NCBI GenBank assembly: GCA_003141675.1
Contig: PLND01000034.1
Coordinates: forward strand, 88,164 to 147,621
Reading direction: 5' to 3'
Length of the DNA stretch: 59,458 nt
Origin: Anaerolineae bacterium
GTDB taxonomy: Bacteria; Chloroflexota; Anaerolineae; Anaerolineales; RBG-16-64-43
A program made the translations under genes and the position numbers. Shown piece after piece: positions 1-8,561 of this stretch (the first letter of the stretch is position 1; every line of letters starts with the position of its first letter). The notes beneath the pieces were generated by a model. It was given only the letters and a program-made list of their open reading frames with translations. It searched no databases and was not told the origin of the DNA.

Positions 1-72
1 GGACATTCCTATGCCTACTGGATCAGTAATTTTCCTGCCTATTTTCGATGGTTGGCCGAGGATTGGAGATGA
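1..72 (+). CDS. 3' end of probable esterase (alpha/beta hydrolase)
   Basis: Frame 1 is open from the window edge and ends at TGA (70-72), giving a 23-residue C-terminus that begins GHSYAYWISNFPAYF. The spacing of Gly-His, aromatic, Tyr-Trp and a closing amphipathic helix resembles the C-terminal catalytic-His segment of the esterase D / enterochelin-esterase family (GGHxWxxW...fl). That makes a truncated esterase plausible, but only these residues are visible. It could be a chance open frame. Confidence 0.4.
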   Translation, partial: GHSYAYWISNFPAYFRWLAEDWR

Positions 73-280
73 AAAACCGATGAAGACAAAAACACTTTCG
101 CGGCTCGTCTTTTTATCGCTCGCCGGTTGACCCCATGCACCGGGGACAGGATGATCCGGTGTTGAATTTCGAAATTTGCAACCGGCGGCAAGTAGCGAAT
201 ATTAATAACGGCTATCTTTGAATCGCGCGGAAAAACACGAAGCGAGCCGATCATTTTCTTGGATCGTGAAACCGCCGCGA
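73..280. other. Intergenic, no gene seen
   Basis: I see no convincing gene here. A short minus-strand open frame has no family resemblance and no ribosome binding site. A weak hairpin (CACCGG near 136 with CCGGTG near 155) may mark the end of the upstream plus-strand gene or of the minus-strand gene at 281. Confidence 0.4.
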
Positions 281-1609
281 TCACGCCACCCAAAAATTAA
301 ATGCAAACAGCGCGGCCAGCAGGCCCATCAGCATAGCGCTGAGAATTGTCCAAGCACGGTCGAAGACCGGATTCTTTCCCCAATAAGCCAGCATGTAAAA
401 AACCGCCGGTGCCGCAAGGATGTAGCGCAGGATTCCCTGCGCCGGACCGCTGCCCCAGGAGATGATCAAGACGGCCAGACTGAACCAGGCGATCTCCGGT
501 TTACGCCGGATGCAGGCAATACAAGTCACTATGCCGATCCCCAGACCGAGGAACTCGGTCAGGAAATACGCCGTGGTTTCGGGGATGTTGGCGAACATGC
601 TTTTGGCCGCCGTAGCCCAATTGAAGAAGGCGGAGCCGAAGTCCAGGAAGCCGCGGCCGAAGAAGGCCGTTTCCACAAAATCGAAGGTTAACCCCAGACG
701 CGAAAATTTCCAGATCAGAAACGCGATCAGCGGGGAAAAGGCGAGAATCATCTTTCCAAAGGAGATCAAGGTCTTGCGGTTGGGGGCCCGGAACCAGTGG
801 TAGATTTGGCGCCATTCCATATCGATGTCCAGCCAGTCGCCGGTACGGAACCAGGTGATCGCCATCGGGATGATCAGTGCCACACCCACGGCCCGGGTCA
901 GCGTGGCGGCGGCGCCCAGGAGGCCCGCCGGGATCCAATACCAGCCGCCGCGTCGGAGCAGCGCCAGGCAGCCGAACGCTAATCCAATGAAGAGCCCTTC
1001 CGTGTATACCTGAATCAGGAAGAAACCCGTCGGGAAGATCAGCAAATAGAATGCGGCCCGCATCGCCCCGTCCTCGTCGAGAGTGTCGCGGGTAAGGTCG
1101 TAAAGCGCCAGCATCCCCATCAGGGTCCCGAGCGCCGAAACGATGACGCCCGCCAGGGTGGCGGTGGCCGTGGCGTTCAGCCCAAATACGCTCAGCGGTA
1201 CGGCGAACAGCGCGATCATCCATGGATAGAACGGGAAGAACGCGTAGGCCAGCGAAACGGAATCCCCGGTGTCGACGTACGGCCGGTTGTCGATCATCAT
1301 GGAGTTATTTTCAAAGGTCGTCATCCCGTTCGGTGTAATGTGCGGGATGCGCGGATCATCATAGCCGCCGATGGCGATCCCCAGATAGTATTCCGAATCC
1401 CAGGCAACTTGGTTGTTCATGAACGGGTCCACCAGAAACGGCCGGCCCTTCTGGTAGGTTTTGGGATTGGTGTCCTCGGTCGTCCAGGGCTGCGATCGGT
1501 CGGGGAACACCGGTTGCAGCCGGGCCGTCGCGACGGCTTGAAAACCGATCACGATGACCGCCCAGGCCAGCCAGATCAGCACGATGTTGCGGAAGGTTAA
1601 TTTGGTCAT
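281..1609 (-). CDS. PIG-V-like polytopic mannosyltransferase
   Basis: A 442-residue membrane protein with about ten hydrophobic segments and one N-terminal anchor, followed by an extracytoplasmic loop. The loop carries WDSEYYLGIAIGGYD near residues 70-84. This matches the family signature of PIG-V-type (GPI mannosyltransferase 2-like) and related GT-C glycosyltransferases, which use lipid-linked sugar donors on the outer face of the membrane. I chose the ATG at 1609. A TTG at 1627 is possible but overlaps the preceding gene. It lies 7 nt downstream of the MalG-like permease gene and is probably co-transcribed with it. The acceptor and sugar are unknown. A dolichol-phosphate-mannose synthase-like enzyme at 44086-44841 could supply its donor (inference). 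Confidence 0.75.
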   Translation of the reverse strand: MTKLTFRNIVLIWLAWAVIVIGFQAVATARLQPVFPDRSQPWTTEDTNPKTYQKGRPFLVDPFMNNQVAWDSEYYLGIAIGGYDDPRIPHITPNGMTTFENNSMMIDNRPYVDTGDSVSLAYAFFPFYPWMIALFAVPLSVFGLNATATATLAGVIVSALGTLMGMLALYDLTRDTLDEDGAMRAAFYLLIFPTGFFLIQVYTEGLFIGLAFGCLALLRRGGWYWIPAGLLGAAATLTRAVGVALIIPMAITWFRTGDWLDIDMEWRQIYHWFRAPNRKTLISFGKMILAFSPLIAFLIWKFSRLGLTFDFVETAFFGRGFLDFGSAFFNWATAAKSMFANIPETTAYFLTEFLGLGIGIVTCIACIRRKPEIAWFSLAVLIISWGSGPAQGILRYILAAPAVFYMLAYWGKNPVFDRAWTILSAMLMGLLAALFAFNFWVA

Positions 1610-1616
1610 CGCAAGC

Positions 1617-2699
1617 TCACTTTTCAATCCCGGTTACTATCATATCCTGCATGAAGTAGCGCTGGGACAGGAATAGGACCACCACGGGAATTGCCATCAG
1701 CATGATGGCACTGGCCTGGAGCACCTCAGGCGTGAACCCGAAGGTGACGAACGCCTGGGCGCTGAAGGATATAGTTTGGAGATCCTGGCGGGTGCCCAGA
1801 AATAGGCTGGACATACGCATCTCGTTCCAGGCGTTGAAGAACTGCAGCAATCCGACGGTCACCACCGCCGGAACGGCCTGCGGCAGGATTATGGAGATCA
1901 GGGTTCGCAGAGGTCCGGCGCCGTCCAGCATGGCGGCCTCGTCCAGGTCGCGCGGGATGGTTTTAAAATTCTGACGCAGCAGGAAAATATAGATGGCGTT
2001 GCCGAAAAAACTCGGGACAATAAGCGGGAGGAAACTGCCGTTCCAGCCCAGGACGCGCGTGTAGATCACGAAGGTCGGAACCAGGGTGATGCTGTCGGGG
2101 ATCATGATTGTGGCGATCAGCAGGAAGAACAGGAACCGCCCGCCCGGAATGCGAAACCGGGAGAAGCCGTATGCAACGGCGATGGATGAAAGAAACATCC
2201 CCAGTTCTCCCAAGCCGACGACGATGAACGTGTTGCGGAGTTTGTTCGGGTAGTCTATGGATTGCCAGAGATTTTTAAAATTGGCGAAGGTGATCGACGG
2301 CCGGTAGGTGTCTTGCAGAATCCGCCAGGAACCGTCCCAACGGATCAATCCCGCCCCCGGATTGGCCGGATCGATAAATTCGCTGTAGGTTCTATATTTA
2401 TTGATCAGCGCCCATTGTTTCACCCCTTCGTCGGTGGGTACATTGTAAACGTCGTACACGGATCCCTGGTAGGTGAATTTTTCCATCACTGCCGGATAAA
2501 TGGGTGAGGTGACGTCGGACAGCTGGTCCTTGGTTTTAAGAGCCGTGATGGCCATATAGGTCAGCGGCGAGAGATAGAGCAGGACGGCGATCCAGATGAA
2601 AAAATTGAGAATTGCCGTTCCGGTGAAATCCCAGAGGCGGAAGGTCAATGCGGAGACGTTGAAGAAACGGCGCAATCCACGCAGACTAGAATTCTTCAT
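1617..2699 (-). CDS. Sugar ABC transporter permease, MalG type
   Basis: A 360-residue inner-membrane permease of the CUT1 sugar transporter family, with about six TM segments. The EAA loop is visible as DLDEAAMLDGAGPLRTLISI, the site that docks the ATPase. A large periplasmic insertion lies between TM1 and TM2 (roughly residues 60-145), longer than in typical MalG. Its ATG lies inside the end of the MalF-like gene (14-nt overlap), so the two are translationally coupled. No substrate-binding protein or ATPase gene is adjacent. CUT1 systems often share a distant MsmK-type ATPase, but an absent binding protein is unusual. The substrate is unknown; the alpha-galactosidase relic upstream hints at galactosides. 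Confidence 0.88.
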   Translation of the reverse strand: MKNSSLRGLRRFFNVSALTFRLWDFTGTAILNFFIWIAVLLYLSPLTYMAITALKTKDQLSDVTSPIYPAVMEKFTYQGSVYDVYNVPTDEGVKQWALINKYRTYSEFIDPANPGAGLIRWDGSWRILQDTYRPSITFANFKNLWQSIDYPNKLRNTFIVVGLGELGMFLSSIAVAYGFSRFRIPGGRFLFFLLIATIMIPDSITLVPTFVIYTRVLGWNGSFLPLIVPSFFGNAIYIFLLRQNFKTIPRDLDEAAMLDGAGPLRTLISIILPQAVPAVVTVGLLQFFNAWNEMRMSSLFLGTRQDLQTISFSAQAFVTFGFTPEVLQASAIMLMAIPVVVLFLSQRYFMQDMIVTGIEK

Positions 2700-3633
2700 T
2701 GTCTGCCTCCTCCGGAAAATGGACCCAATAGCGCGCGGAACTGAAAACCGCCAGGGTGATGATCAAGACCACGGCGAACATCACCCACGCCAGCGCGCTG
2801 GCATACCCCAGATCGGAATAGGAAAACATCTGCTGGGAAATATATCCTTCCATCGGCGAAAGGCTGATATTGAAAGGCAGCCCGCGGTCCAGGAGCGCCA
2901 CGCCCCCGAAGGCGCTGATGATGTTAATCACCAGGCTGAAGAAGATGGCCGGCGAGATCATTGGCACGGTGATCGAGAAGAAACGCATGATCGGACCCGC
3001 TCCATCGACGCGCGCCGCTTCGTAGATCTCGGGCGGCACGCTCTGCATCGCCCCGAGCATGATTAAAAAACCCGGGCCGATGGTCCACACTGCCAGAATC
3101 ATCGGGAACATGGCGCCGACCCCGATCAGCGGCGGCAGGTTCAGGGGGGTGAGAATCAGCCGGTTGATCCATCCGCTTCCCGGATCGGTCAGCCCCGAAA
3201 TAATGAAAAAAATGGCGATGGCTGGAATAATGCTGGGCATAAAAAAAAGCGTCCGCAGGAGAAGCTTGCTTTTCAGTCGTTGGCTGGAAAATAGCACCGC
3301 AAGCCCCAATGCTGCGAACATCTCCACCGGCACCGACAGGACGAAGAAACCGATCGACCCGAACAAACTGGCTCCGGCCGCGGTGTCCTTGAAGAAGGTC
3401 AGATAGTTGGTCAGTCCGATAAACCGGGTCTTGGCGGGATCGAGCATATTAAAGTTCGTGAACGAGAAGCCCAGCGCCGTGATAATGGGAAATGCCTTCA
3501 GCAGGATGAACCCGATAATCCAGGGTGAGAGAAACAACAGGCCGACCAGCCCTTCCCTCTGCCGCATGGTCAACTCCGATTTGGACTTTCGTTTGTCCGT
3601 GGACGATGTTCGTCTGCTGATTCTTTCTTCCAT
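2686..3633 (-). CDS. Sugar ABC transporter permease, MalF type
   Basis: A 315-residue CUT1 permease with six predicted TM segments. The N-terminal cytoplasmic tail is followed by LLFLSPWIIGFILLKAFP, typical of MalF/UgpA homologues. The EAA motif reads EIYEAARVDGAGPIMRFFSI. The start at 3633 is supported by a GAGAGG ribosome binding site about 9 nt upstream; the open frame extends further upstream but only through the decayed alpha-galactosidase region. It forms the heteromeric channel with the MalG-like partner immediately downstream. Upstream lies the GH27 pseudogene in the same orientation, so the permease pair may be the surviving part of a glycoside-use operon. Confidence 0.88.
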   Translation of the reverse strand: MEERISRRTSSTDKRKSKSELTMRQREGLVGLLFLSPWIIGFILLKAFPIITALGFSFTNFNMLDPAKTRFIGLTNYLTFFKDTAAGASLFGSIGFFVLSVPVEMFAALGLAVLFSSQRLKSKLLLRTLFFMPSIIPAIAIFFIISGLTDPGSGWINRLILTPLNLPPLIGVGAMFPMILAVWTIGPGFLIMLGAMQSVPPEIYEAARVDGAGPIMRFFSITVPMISPAIFFSLVINIISAFGGVALLDRGLPFNISLSPMEGYISQQMFSYSDLGYASALAWVMFAVVLIITLAVFSSARYWVHFPEEADNEEF

Positions 3634-3784
3634 AATGCGCAACCTCTCTGTGGGCGATACCGAGGCCCGTGGCACAAATTGCACGTAAGGATACCGCAAA
3701 ATGAATGAAATGAAAGGGGAAATTTCCCCTTTGAGACTCTGGTTGCACGGATTCGATCGTTTCATGAAAAAAGAAAACGCCGGT

Positions 3785-4019
3785 TGCAATTCGCAGGATT
3801 GTCCGGAATCAATCCATCCGACTTCCGATCCCCGATAATATTCCGTTGCCGGGCCGGAACTATCCGGCAATCGTCGAGATTTCAATATTAATTTCCCGCA
3901 GTCTGCATTACGTTGCCGACGATCGTGTCGTCGATCTCCAGGATGATGGGTTCATCCGGATTGCATCCGAAATGATTGAAGCAGTTCCATCCCATCGGCG
4001 GCGTGAGCGCCAGATTCTC
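3785..4019 (-). pseudogene. Decayed GH27 alpha-galactosidase, N-terminal relic
   Basis: Reading leftwards from 4019 the frame gives LALTPPMGWNCFNHFGCNPDE, the hallmark N-terminus of GH27 alpha-galactosidases. It continues to VMQTAGN and then hits TAA (3888-3890) and TGA (3882-3884). In the same frame it goes on as NLDDC... and SDGLIPDNP, matching the family's YVNIDDCW and DGxLxPDPxRFP motifs. The family Trp is Arg here. Nothing recognisable follows; the remaining ~300 residues with the catalytic domain are gone. The gene start is also lost at the sharp junction near 4020. It is clearly non-functional. Confidence 0.8.
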
Positions 4020-4022
4020 CCG

Positions 4023-4422
4023 CAACAAGGCGGAGCTTGGCATTCCGGGGACTGTCCTGGCCGAGGGGGAAACGGCGCAGGTGGGAGACATCGCCGTCAA
4101 GGCGTACCCCGCATACGACACTGGCTTCTATCCTCGCACGGCGGGGGGTTTGGGATACGTTGTTACGGTCGACGGAGAACGGATCTATTTTGCCGGAGGC
4201 ACGCATTTCTACCCCGAGATGGCTCAGATTGAGAGTGATGTCGCTTTGTATCCGATGTACGCAGAAACTGACGTGCAGCAGGTGATCCAAGTACTACCGA
4301 CCAAGGTGATGATCCCTATTCACACGTCCGGCCCGGAGGTAAAAGACTTCGTGGTTCAATTCGCCAAACTGCCGACCAAAATTAAATTCGTTGCGCTTGA
4401 CGCGGGACCGTATAATCCCTAA
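4023..4422 (+). pseudogene. C-terminal fragment of MBL-fold (UlaG-like) hydrolase
   Basis: From about 4023 the plus frame encodes ~132 residues ending at TAA 4420-4422. They resemble the C-terminal half of UlaG-like metal-dependent hydrolases: GIPGTVLAEGETAQVGDIAV, then AYPAYDTGFYPRT, VDGERIYFAGGT and a final MIPIHTSGP. The N-terminal half, including the metal-binding HxHxDH motif, is missing. Residues upstream of 4023 are only the antisense of the GH27 relic. No credible start codon or ribosome binding site exists. It is a truncated remnant abutting another remnant, probably after a deletion or rearrangement. Confidence 0.75.
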
Positions 4423-4490
4423 CCCGGACTCTGCAAAACGCCGCGGGTGTATTGAGGGAAGTCTCGTCCCGGTCCGATGAACGTTAATCC

Positions 4491-4530
4491 TCGGCAAGCT
4501 CCGGAATGCGGAGTTTGCCGAAGTTTTTTT
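4491..4530 (+). terminator. Intrinsic terminator after MBL remnant
   Basis: A 13-bp stem (4491-4503 with 4509-4521, one G-U pair) with a 5-nt loop is followed by a run of seven T (4524-4530). This is a strong rho-independent terminator for the plus strand. It now serves only the truncated hydrolase relic, and it insulates the radical SAM gene. Confidence 0.85.
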
Positions 4531-4593
4531 CCGCCTGGCCGCTTTTTGACCAATGAATAGGATGAGAATCGTACAGCAGGCAGCGAACATTTG

Positions 4594-4607
4594 TGCTAAA
4601 ATAAAAT
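4594..4607 (+). promoter_or_regulatory. -10 region of radical SAM gene
   Basis: Two overlapping TAAAAT boxes (4597-4602, preceded by TGC, and 4602-4607) lie 5-10 nt before the ATG at 4613. No ribosome binding site fits between, so the mRNA is probably leaderless or nearly so. No good -35 box is visible. Confidence 0.5.
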
Positions 4608-4612
4608 TCGGA

Positions 4613-5746
4613 ATGGATTTCGAAGAGAAACTCAAGCTGGTTGGTTCTTCCTCGCGCGTGGAGGATCCCGAAGAAGGATCCGGAGGAAAGATTGCCGGTC
4701 CATGCGGAGAGCTTCCCGTCTATAACGCGGTTGTGTCCGGGGGCCGGTCGATCCGCCTCCTCAAATCGCTGCTCACGACGGTATGCGAAAACAACTGCGC
4801 GTATTGCGGGATCCGGTGGGGAAAGGATTCCCGCCGCGTCACGTTTCAACCGGAAGAAATGGCGGATGCATTCCTGCGGCTCCATGAAACTGGCGCCTGT
4901 GAGGGTTTGTTCCTCAGTTCGGGAGTTGCCGGCGGGGGCGTGCACACGCAGGATCGGCTAATTGAAACGGCCGAAATTCTCCGCCGAAGGGGTTATCGCG
5001 GCTACCTGCACCTCAAGATCATGCCTGGCGCGGAACGCGATCAGGTAGAACAGGCGATGCGCTTGGCCAGCCGGGTCTCGATCAACCTGGAGGCGCCAAC
5101 CGCCGAATGCCTCGCGGCGATCGCTCCGCGCAAGCAAGCCGATGTTCTCTACAATCCCCTGGTTTGGATCGAAGCGATCCGCAAATCAACCGATCCGACC
5201 GGCACATGGAATGGCCGCTGGCCCTCGTCCAGCACGCAGTTTGTGGTCGGAGCCGCAGGGGAAAGCGATCGCGACCTGCTGCGGATGGCCGAGCGCCTGC
5301 GCCGCGAGGCGGGCCTGGCCCGCGTCTATTACTCAACCTTCGATCCCGCCGAAGGAACGCCGTTGGAAAACGCGCCCGCGGAAAATCCCGTCCGCAGTTT
5401 CCGGTTGTATCAGGCTGATTTTCTCATCCGCGATTATGGGTTTGGAGCCGACGAGTTGCTGCCGGGCGGCGACCGTCTGAACCTGAACGTCGATCCGAAA
5501 CTGTTGTACGCCCGGAGGTGCCTGATCGAGGAACCGGTGGATATCGACCGGGCGGACCGGCCGGCATTGTTGAGGATACCCGGGATCGGCCCGCGCACCG
5601 TTCAGTCCATCCTCGAAACCCGCCGCAAAGGCTCCCGCATCCGCACGATCGAGGATTTAAAACGGTTGGGGGTGCCCGTAAATCGCGCCGCTGAATTTAT
5701 ATTGATCAATGGAAAAAAACCGATCCAACAGATGAGATTGTTCTAA
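4613..5746 (+). CDS. Radical SAM protein with HhH tail (putative DNA modification/repair)
   Basis: A 377-residue radical SAM enzyme. The cluster motif is CX3CX2C (CENNCAYC, about residues 60-67), which binds a 4Fe-4S cluster and S-adenosylmethionine. The C-terminus carries a helix-hairpin-helix DNA-binding motif, LLRIPGIGPRTVQSIL. This combination fits the family annotated as putative DNA modification/repair radical SAM proteins (TIGR03916). In other genomes that family usually sits next to a TIGR03915 uracil-DNA-glycosylase-like partner; none is present here. The start at 4613 was chosen because family members begin with a similar MD..EKLK stretch. The substrate is unknown. It stands alone between a terminator and the phosphate operon. 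Confidence 0.82.
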   Translation: MDFEEKLKLVGSSSRVEDPEEGSGGKIAGPCGELPVYNAVVSGGRSIRLLKSLLTTVCENNCAYCGIRWGKDSRRVTFQPEEMADAFLRLHETGACEGLFLSSGVAGGGVHTQDRLIETAEILRRRGYRGYLHLKIMPGAERDQVEQAMRLASRVSINLEAPTAECLAAIAPRKQADVLYNPLVWIEAIRKSTDPTGTWNGRWPSSSTQFVVGAAGESDRDLLRMAERLRREAGLARVYYSTFDPAEGTPLENAPAENPVRSFRLYQADFLIRDYGFGADELLPGGDRLNLNVDPKLLYARRCLIEEPVDIDRADRPALLRIPGIGPRTVQSILETRRKGSRIRTIEDLKRLGVPVNRAAEFILINGKKPIQQMRLF

Positions 5747-6034
5747 CCGAGGGAATGGAATACATTTTCTCGGAAGATGAGCGAAAATACTCGATCAAGG
5801 GGATCGCTCCACTCTGGAAATCATCGGACAGGATTTACAATATGAACGGGATTATTTAATAATCCTAATAACCTCCGGATTAAGTAACGGAAAAATGGAT
5901 AATAGGCCTGATTATTTTCCCGGATATTATTATTCTCTTGCTCGTTTCCGTGGAATCTGAAATTTTTCCGTGAAATCCTTGTTCTGGTTCGTAAGATCCG
6001 GCTGAATAATTACTACTACTGAAATCTACTGTTA
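5747..6034. other. AT-rich intergenic, no gene
   Basis: This 288-bp gap separates the convergent radical SAM gene and the pst operon. It is markedly more AT-rich than its surroundings. A weak inverted repeat (CCGAG near 5749 with CTCGG near 5769) is the only structure I see. No clear terminator with a T-run was found for either side. Confidence 0.5.
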
Positions 6035-6808
6035 TTAACCGAACCTTCCGGTGACGTAATCCTCGGTGCGTTTTACTTTGGGCGCAATGAAGAGGTTCTT
6101 CCCTTCGCCCCATTCCACCAATTCGCCCTGCAGAAAGAAGCCGGCCCAATCCGCCAGACGGCCGGCCTGTTGCACGCTGTGCGGAACGATGACCACGGTG
6201 TATTTTTTCTTGATTGTCTGGAGTGAGTCCTCCACCTTCGCGGTCGAGATCGGATCCAACCCGGAGGTGGGTTCGTCCATGAGGATGACTTCCGGCTGCA
6301 TTGCGAGCACCCGGGCCAGGCAGAGCCGTTGCTGCTGACCGCCCGAAAGCGCACCGGCCGGCTCGTCCAGACGGTCTTTTACCTCGTCCCACAGTGCAGC
6401 GGCCCGCAATCCTTCCTCCATTGAACGGACGAGTTTGCTCCGCCGGCTTTCCCCCGCCAATTCCAGGCCGTAGGTCATATTCTCGCGGACCGTCATCGGC
6501 AAGGGAACCGGTTGCGCAAAAACCATCCCCACCCGCCGCCGCAGCGCCACCAGATCCACTTTCGGGGAGAGAATGTTTTCCCCGTCCAGGAGCACTTTTC
6601 CCAGGTAGCGCGTTCCCTCCACGAGGTCGTTGAGCCGGTTGAAGGTCCGCAGCAGCGTGCTTTTCCCGCCGCCGGCCGGGCCGAACAAAACGGTAACGGC
6701 GTTGGGCGGGATTTGCAGCGACACATTGCGCAGGGATTCGGTACCATCGGGATATTGCACCGAGAGATTTTCCACCACGAATTTCGGGGCGGGAGGGGCG
6801 CTTACCAT
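6035..6808 (-). CDS. pstB: Phosphate ABC transporter ATPase PstB (copy 1)
   Basis: A 257-residue ATPase that energises phosphate uptake through PstC-PstA. Walker A is GPAGGGKST, signature LSGGQQQRL, Walker B VILMDEPTSGLDP, and the switch His is in VPHSVQQA. The Q-loop region reads VFAQPVPLPMTVREN, whereas canonical PstB has [15 protein letters not shown]. The ATG at 6808 overlaps the stop of pstA by 7 nt, so translation is coupled. A second pstB-type gene lies at 9493-10257 with the opposite pattern, a canonical Q-loop but an altered signature. The two subunits may therefore pair as a heterodimer (inference). Confidence 0.93.
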   Translation of the reverse strand: MVSAPPAPKFVVENLSVQYPDGTESLRNVSLQIPPNAVTVLFGPAGGGKSTLLRTFNRLNDLVEGTRYLGKVLLDGENILSPKVDLVALRRRVGMVFAQPVPLPMTVRENMTYGLELAGESRRSKLVRSMEEGLRAAALWDEVKDRLDEPAGALSGGQQQRLCLARVLAMQPEVILMDEPTSGLDPISTAKVEDSLQTIKKKYTVVIVPHSVQQAGRLADWAGFFLQGELVEWGEGKNLFIAPKVKRTEDYVTGRFG

Positions 6809-7653
6809 TGCCGCCGACTCCGGTAATAGGAGCGGATCAACGTGGCGACCAGGTTCATTGCCAAAACGAAAATCAGCAGCACCAGCGCGGTGCCGTACTG
6901 GATCTTCACCGGCATACCGGGCACCTGTGTGGATATGACAAACAGATGATAGGGCAGGGCCATCGTCCCGTCGAAGATCGACTTCGGAAGCTGCGGGAGG
7001 AAATACGCGGCTCCGGTAAAAAGGATCGGCGCGGTTTCGCCGGCCGCGCGCTCCAACCCGAGGATCACCCCGGTGAGAATACCCGGCAGCGCCTGCGGCA
7101 GGACAATTCGCCAGACGGTCTGCCAGCGCGTGCCGCCCATGCTCACGCTCACCAACCGGAAGGCTTGGGGGACCGAGCGCAGCGCCTCTTCGGCGGTGGA
7201 GATGATCACCGGCAAGGTCATGATCGAGAGCGTCAGGCACGCCGCGGCGATCGAGGAACCCAGACCCAGAAACAGCACAAACAGCGCGAGCCCGAACAGC
7301 CCGTACACCACCGAGGGGATGCCCGCCAAGTTGACGATGGCGATGCGAATGGCGCGGGTGAAGGGCGAATCCGACGCATATTCCGAAAGGTAGACCGCCG
7401 CCAGCAATCCGATGGGCACGGCAATGACCGCCGTACCCAGCGTGAGGTAGACCGTCCCGACGATGGCGGGCCAGATGCCGCCCTCGCGCATCCCATGGGT
7501 CGGCATCGAGAAGATGAATTCCGGGGAAAGAGCGGGAAGTCCCTTGAGGAAAATGTACGCGATGATCGCGAGGATCCCCAGCATCGTGGCTGCCATGACC
7601 AGGGTCAACAGGGTGAAGGCGATGCGCTGGGTGACGATCCGGGAAATGCGCAT
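6802..7653 (-). CDS. pstA: Phosphate ABC transporter permease PstA
   Basis: A 283-residue membrane permease with six TM segments. The ATPase-docking loop appears as ALRSVPQAFRLVSVSMGGTRWQ. It forms the phosphate channel with PstC. The chosen ATG at 7653 overlaps the pstC stop by one base (TAATG). The frame stays open upstream only as a shadow of pstC. It ends 7 nt inside pstB. Confidence 0.94.
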   Translation of the reverse strand: MRISRIVTQRIAFTLLTLVMAATMLGILAIIAYIFLKGLPALSPEFIFSMPTHGMREGGIWPAIVGTVYLTLGTAVIAVPIGLLAAVYLSEYASDSPFTRAIRIAIVNLAGIPSVVYGLFGLALFVLFLGLGSSIAAACLTLSIMTLPVIISTAEEALRSVPQAFRLVSVSMGGTRWQTVWRIVLPQALPGILTGVILGLERAAGETAPILFTGAAYFLPQLPKSIFDGTMALPYHLFVISTQVPGMPVKIQYGTALVLLIFVLAMNLVATLIRSYYRSRRQW

Positions 7654-8543
7654 TACGAAAGCATCCGTTCGGCGCGCTTCTTGGCGCGGAAGAGCATGCT
7701 GGAGGCAAGGATGTTCACCAGGAAGGAAATCAGAAACAAGATCATCCCGATCAGGAAGAGAACATGGTAGTACGTAGTGCCGCGCGCCACCTCGCCCATT
7801 TCGGCGGCGATGGTGGCGGTCATGGTGCGGATCGGATAGAAGAGCGCGTCCCAGCGCATCTGCGCGGCGTTGCCGGTGACCATCATCACCGCCATGGTTT
7901 CCCCGATCGCGCGGCCCAGCCCGAGCATGATCGCGGTCAGGACGCCGGACTTCGCCGCCGGGAGCGTCACGCGCCAGATGGTCTGCCATTTTGTGGCGCC
8001 CAGCGCCAGCGCGCCGTCACGGTAGCTTTTCGGAACGGCGTCCAGCGAGTCCTCCGCCACTGAGACGATCGTCGGCAGCGACATGGCGGCCAGGAGAATC
8101 GAGCCGGTCAGCGCGGTTAAGCCCGTCGGCAGATTAAACCCCGTGCGGATCAGCGGGACCAGCACCAGGATTCCAAGAAAGCCCAGAACCACCGAGGGCA
8201 AGCCGGCCAGAATTTCGACGAAGGGTTTTAGGATTTCCCGCATCCAGCGCGGCGCGACTTCAGCGATGAAAACGGCCGTCGCGACCCCGAAGGGGATGGC
8301 GATCACGGCGGCTCCGAGGGTGACGACGATCGAGCCCAAGAGCAGCGGCAGCAGCCCGAACAGGTTCTGGATCGGATACCAGCGCGCACCCAGCAACGAA
8401 GAAAGGGGCACCTCGCTCAGCGCGGGCAATCCTTCCTGCAACAGGAACAGAAAAATCAGCGCGACAAACACAATGGCCGAATAGCCGCACAGCCGGATGA
8501 GACCTTGAATGACAAATTCCAACAATTTTCGCCGTTTGGTCAT
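7653..8543 (-). CDS. pstC: Phosphate ABC transporter permease PstC
   Basis: A 296-residue membrane permease, six TM segments, with the family landmarks ILAGLPSVVLGFLG and SLDAVPKSYRDGALALGATKWQ (ATPase-docking loop) and GRAIGETMAVMMVTGN. It follows pstS by 18 nt in the pstSCAB operon on the minus strand. Together with PstA it forms the high-affinity phosphate channel. Length and motifs are normal. Confidence 0.94.
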   Translation of the reverse strand: MTKRRKLLEFVIQGLIRLCGYSAIVFVALIFLFLLQEGLPALSEVPLSSLLGARWYPIQNLFGLLPLLLGSIVVTLGAAVIAIPFGVATAVFIAEVAPRWMREILKPFVEILAGLPSVVLGFLGILVLVPLIRTGFNLPTGLTALTGSILLAAMSLPTIVSVAEDSLDAVPKSYRDGALALGATKWQTIWRVTLPAAKSGVLTAIMLGLGRAIGETMAVMMVTGNAAQMRWDALFYPIRTMTATIAAEMGEVARGTTYYHVLFLIGMILFLISFLVNILASSMLFRAKKRAERMLS

Positions 8544-8561
8544 TGGTTCTCCGTCAGCCGG

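Noticed and set aside
2686-3885. A 399-residue version of the MalF-type permease starting at 3885
   Set aside because: The first 84 residues are an out-of-frame reading of the decayed GH27 region; a good ribosome binding site supports the ATG at 3633.
6809-7708. A long N-terminal extension of PstB through pstA
   Set aside because: It is a shadow frame, Arg/His/Pro-rich and unlike any PstB; the coupled ATG at 6808 gives the normal family length.
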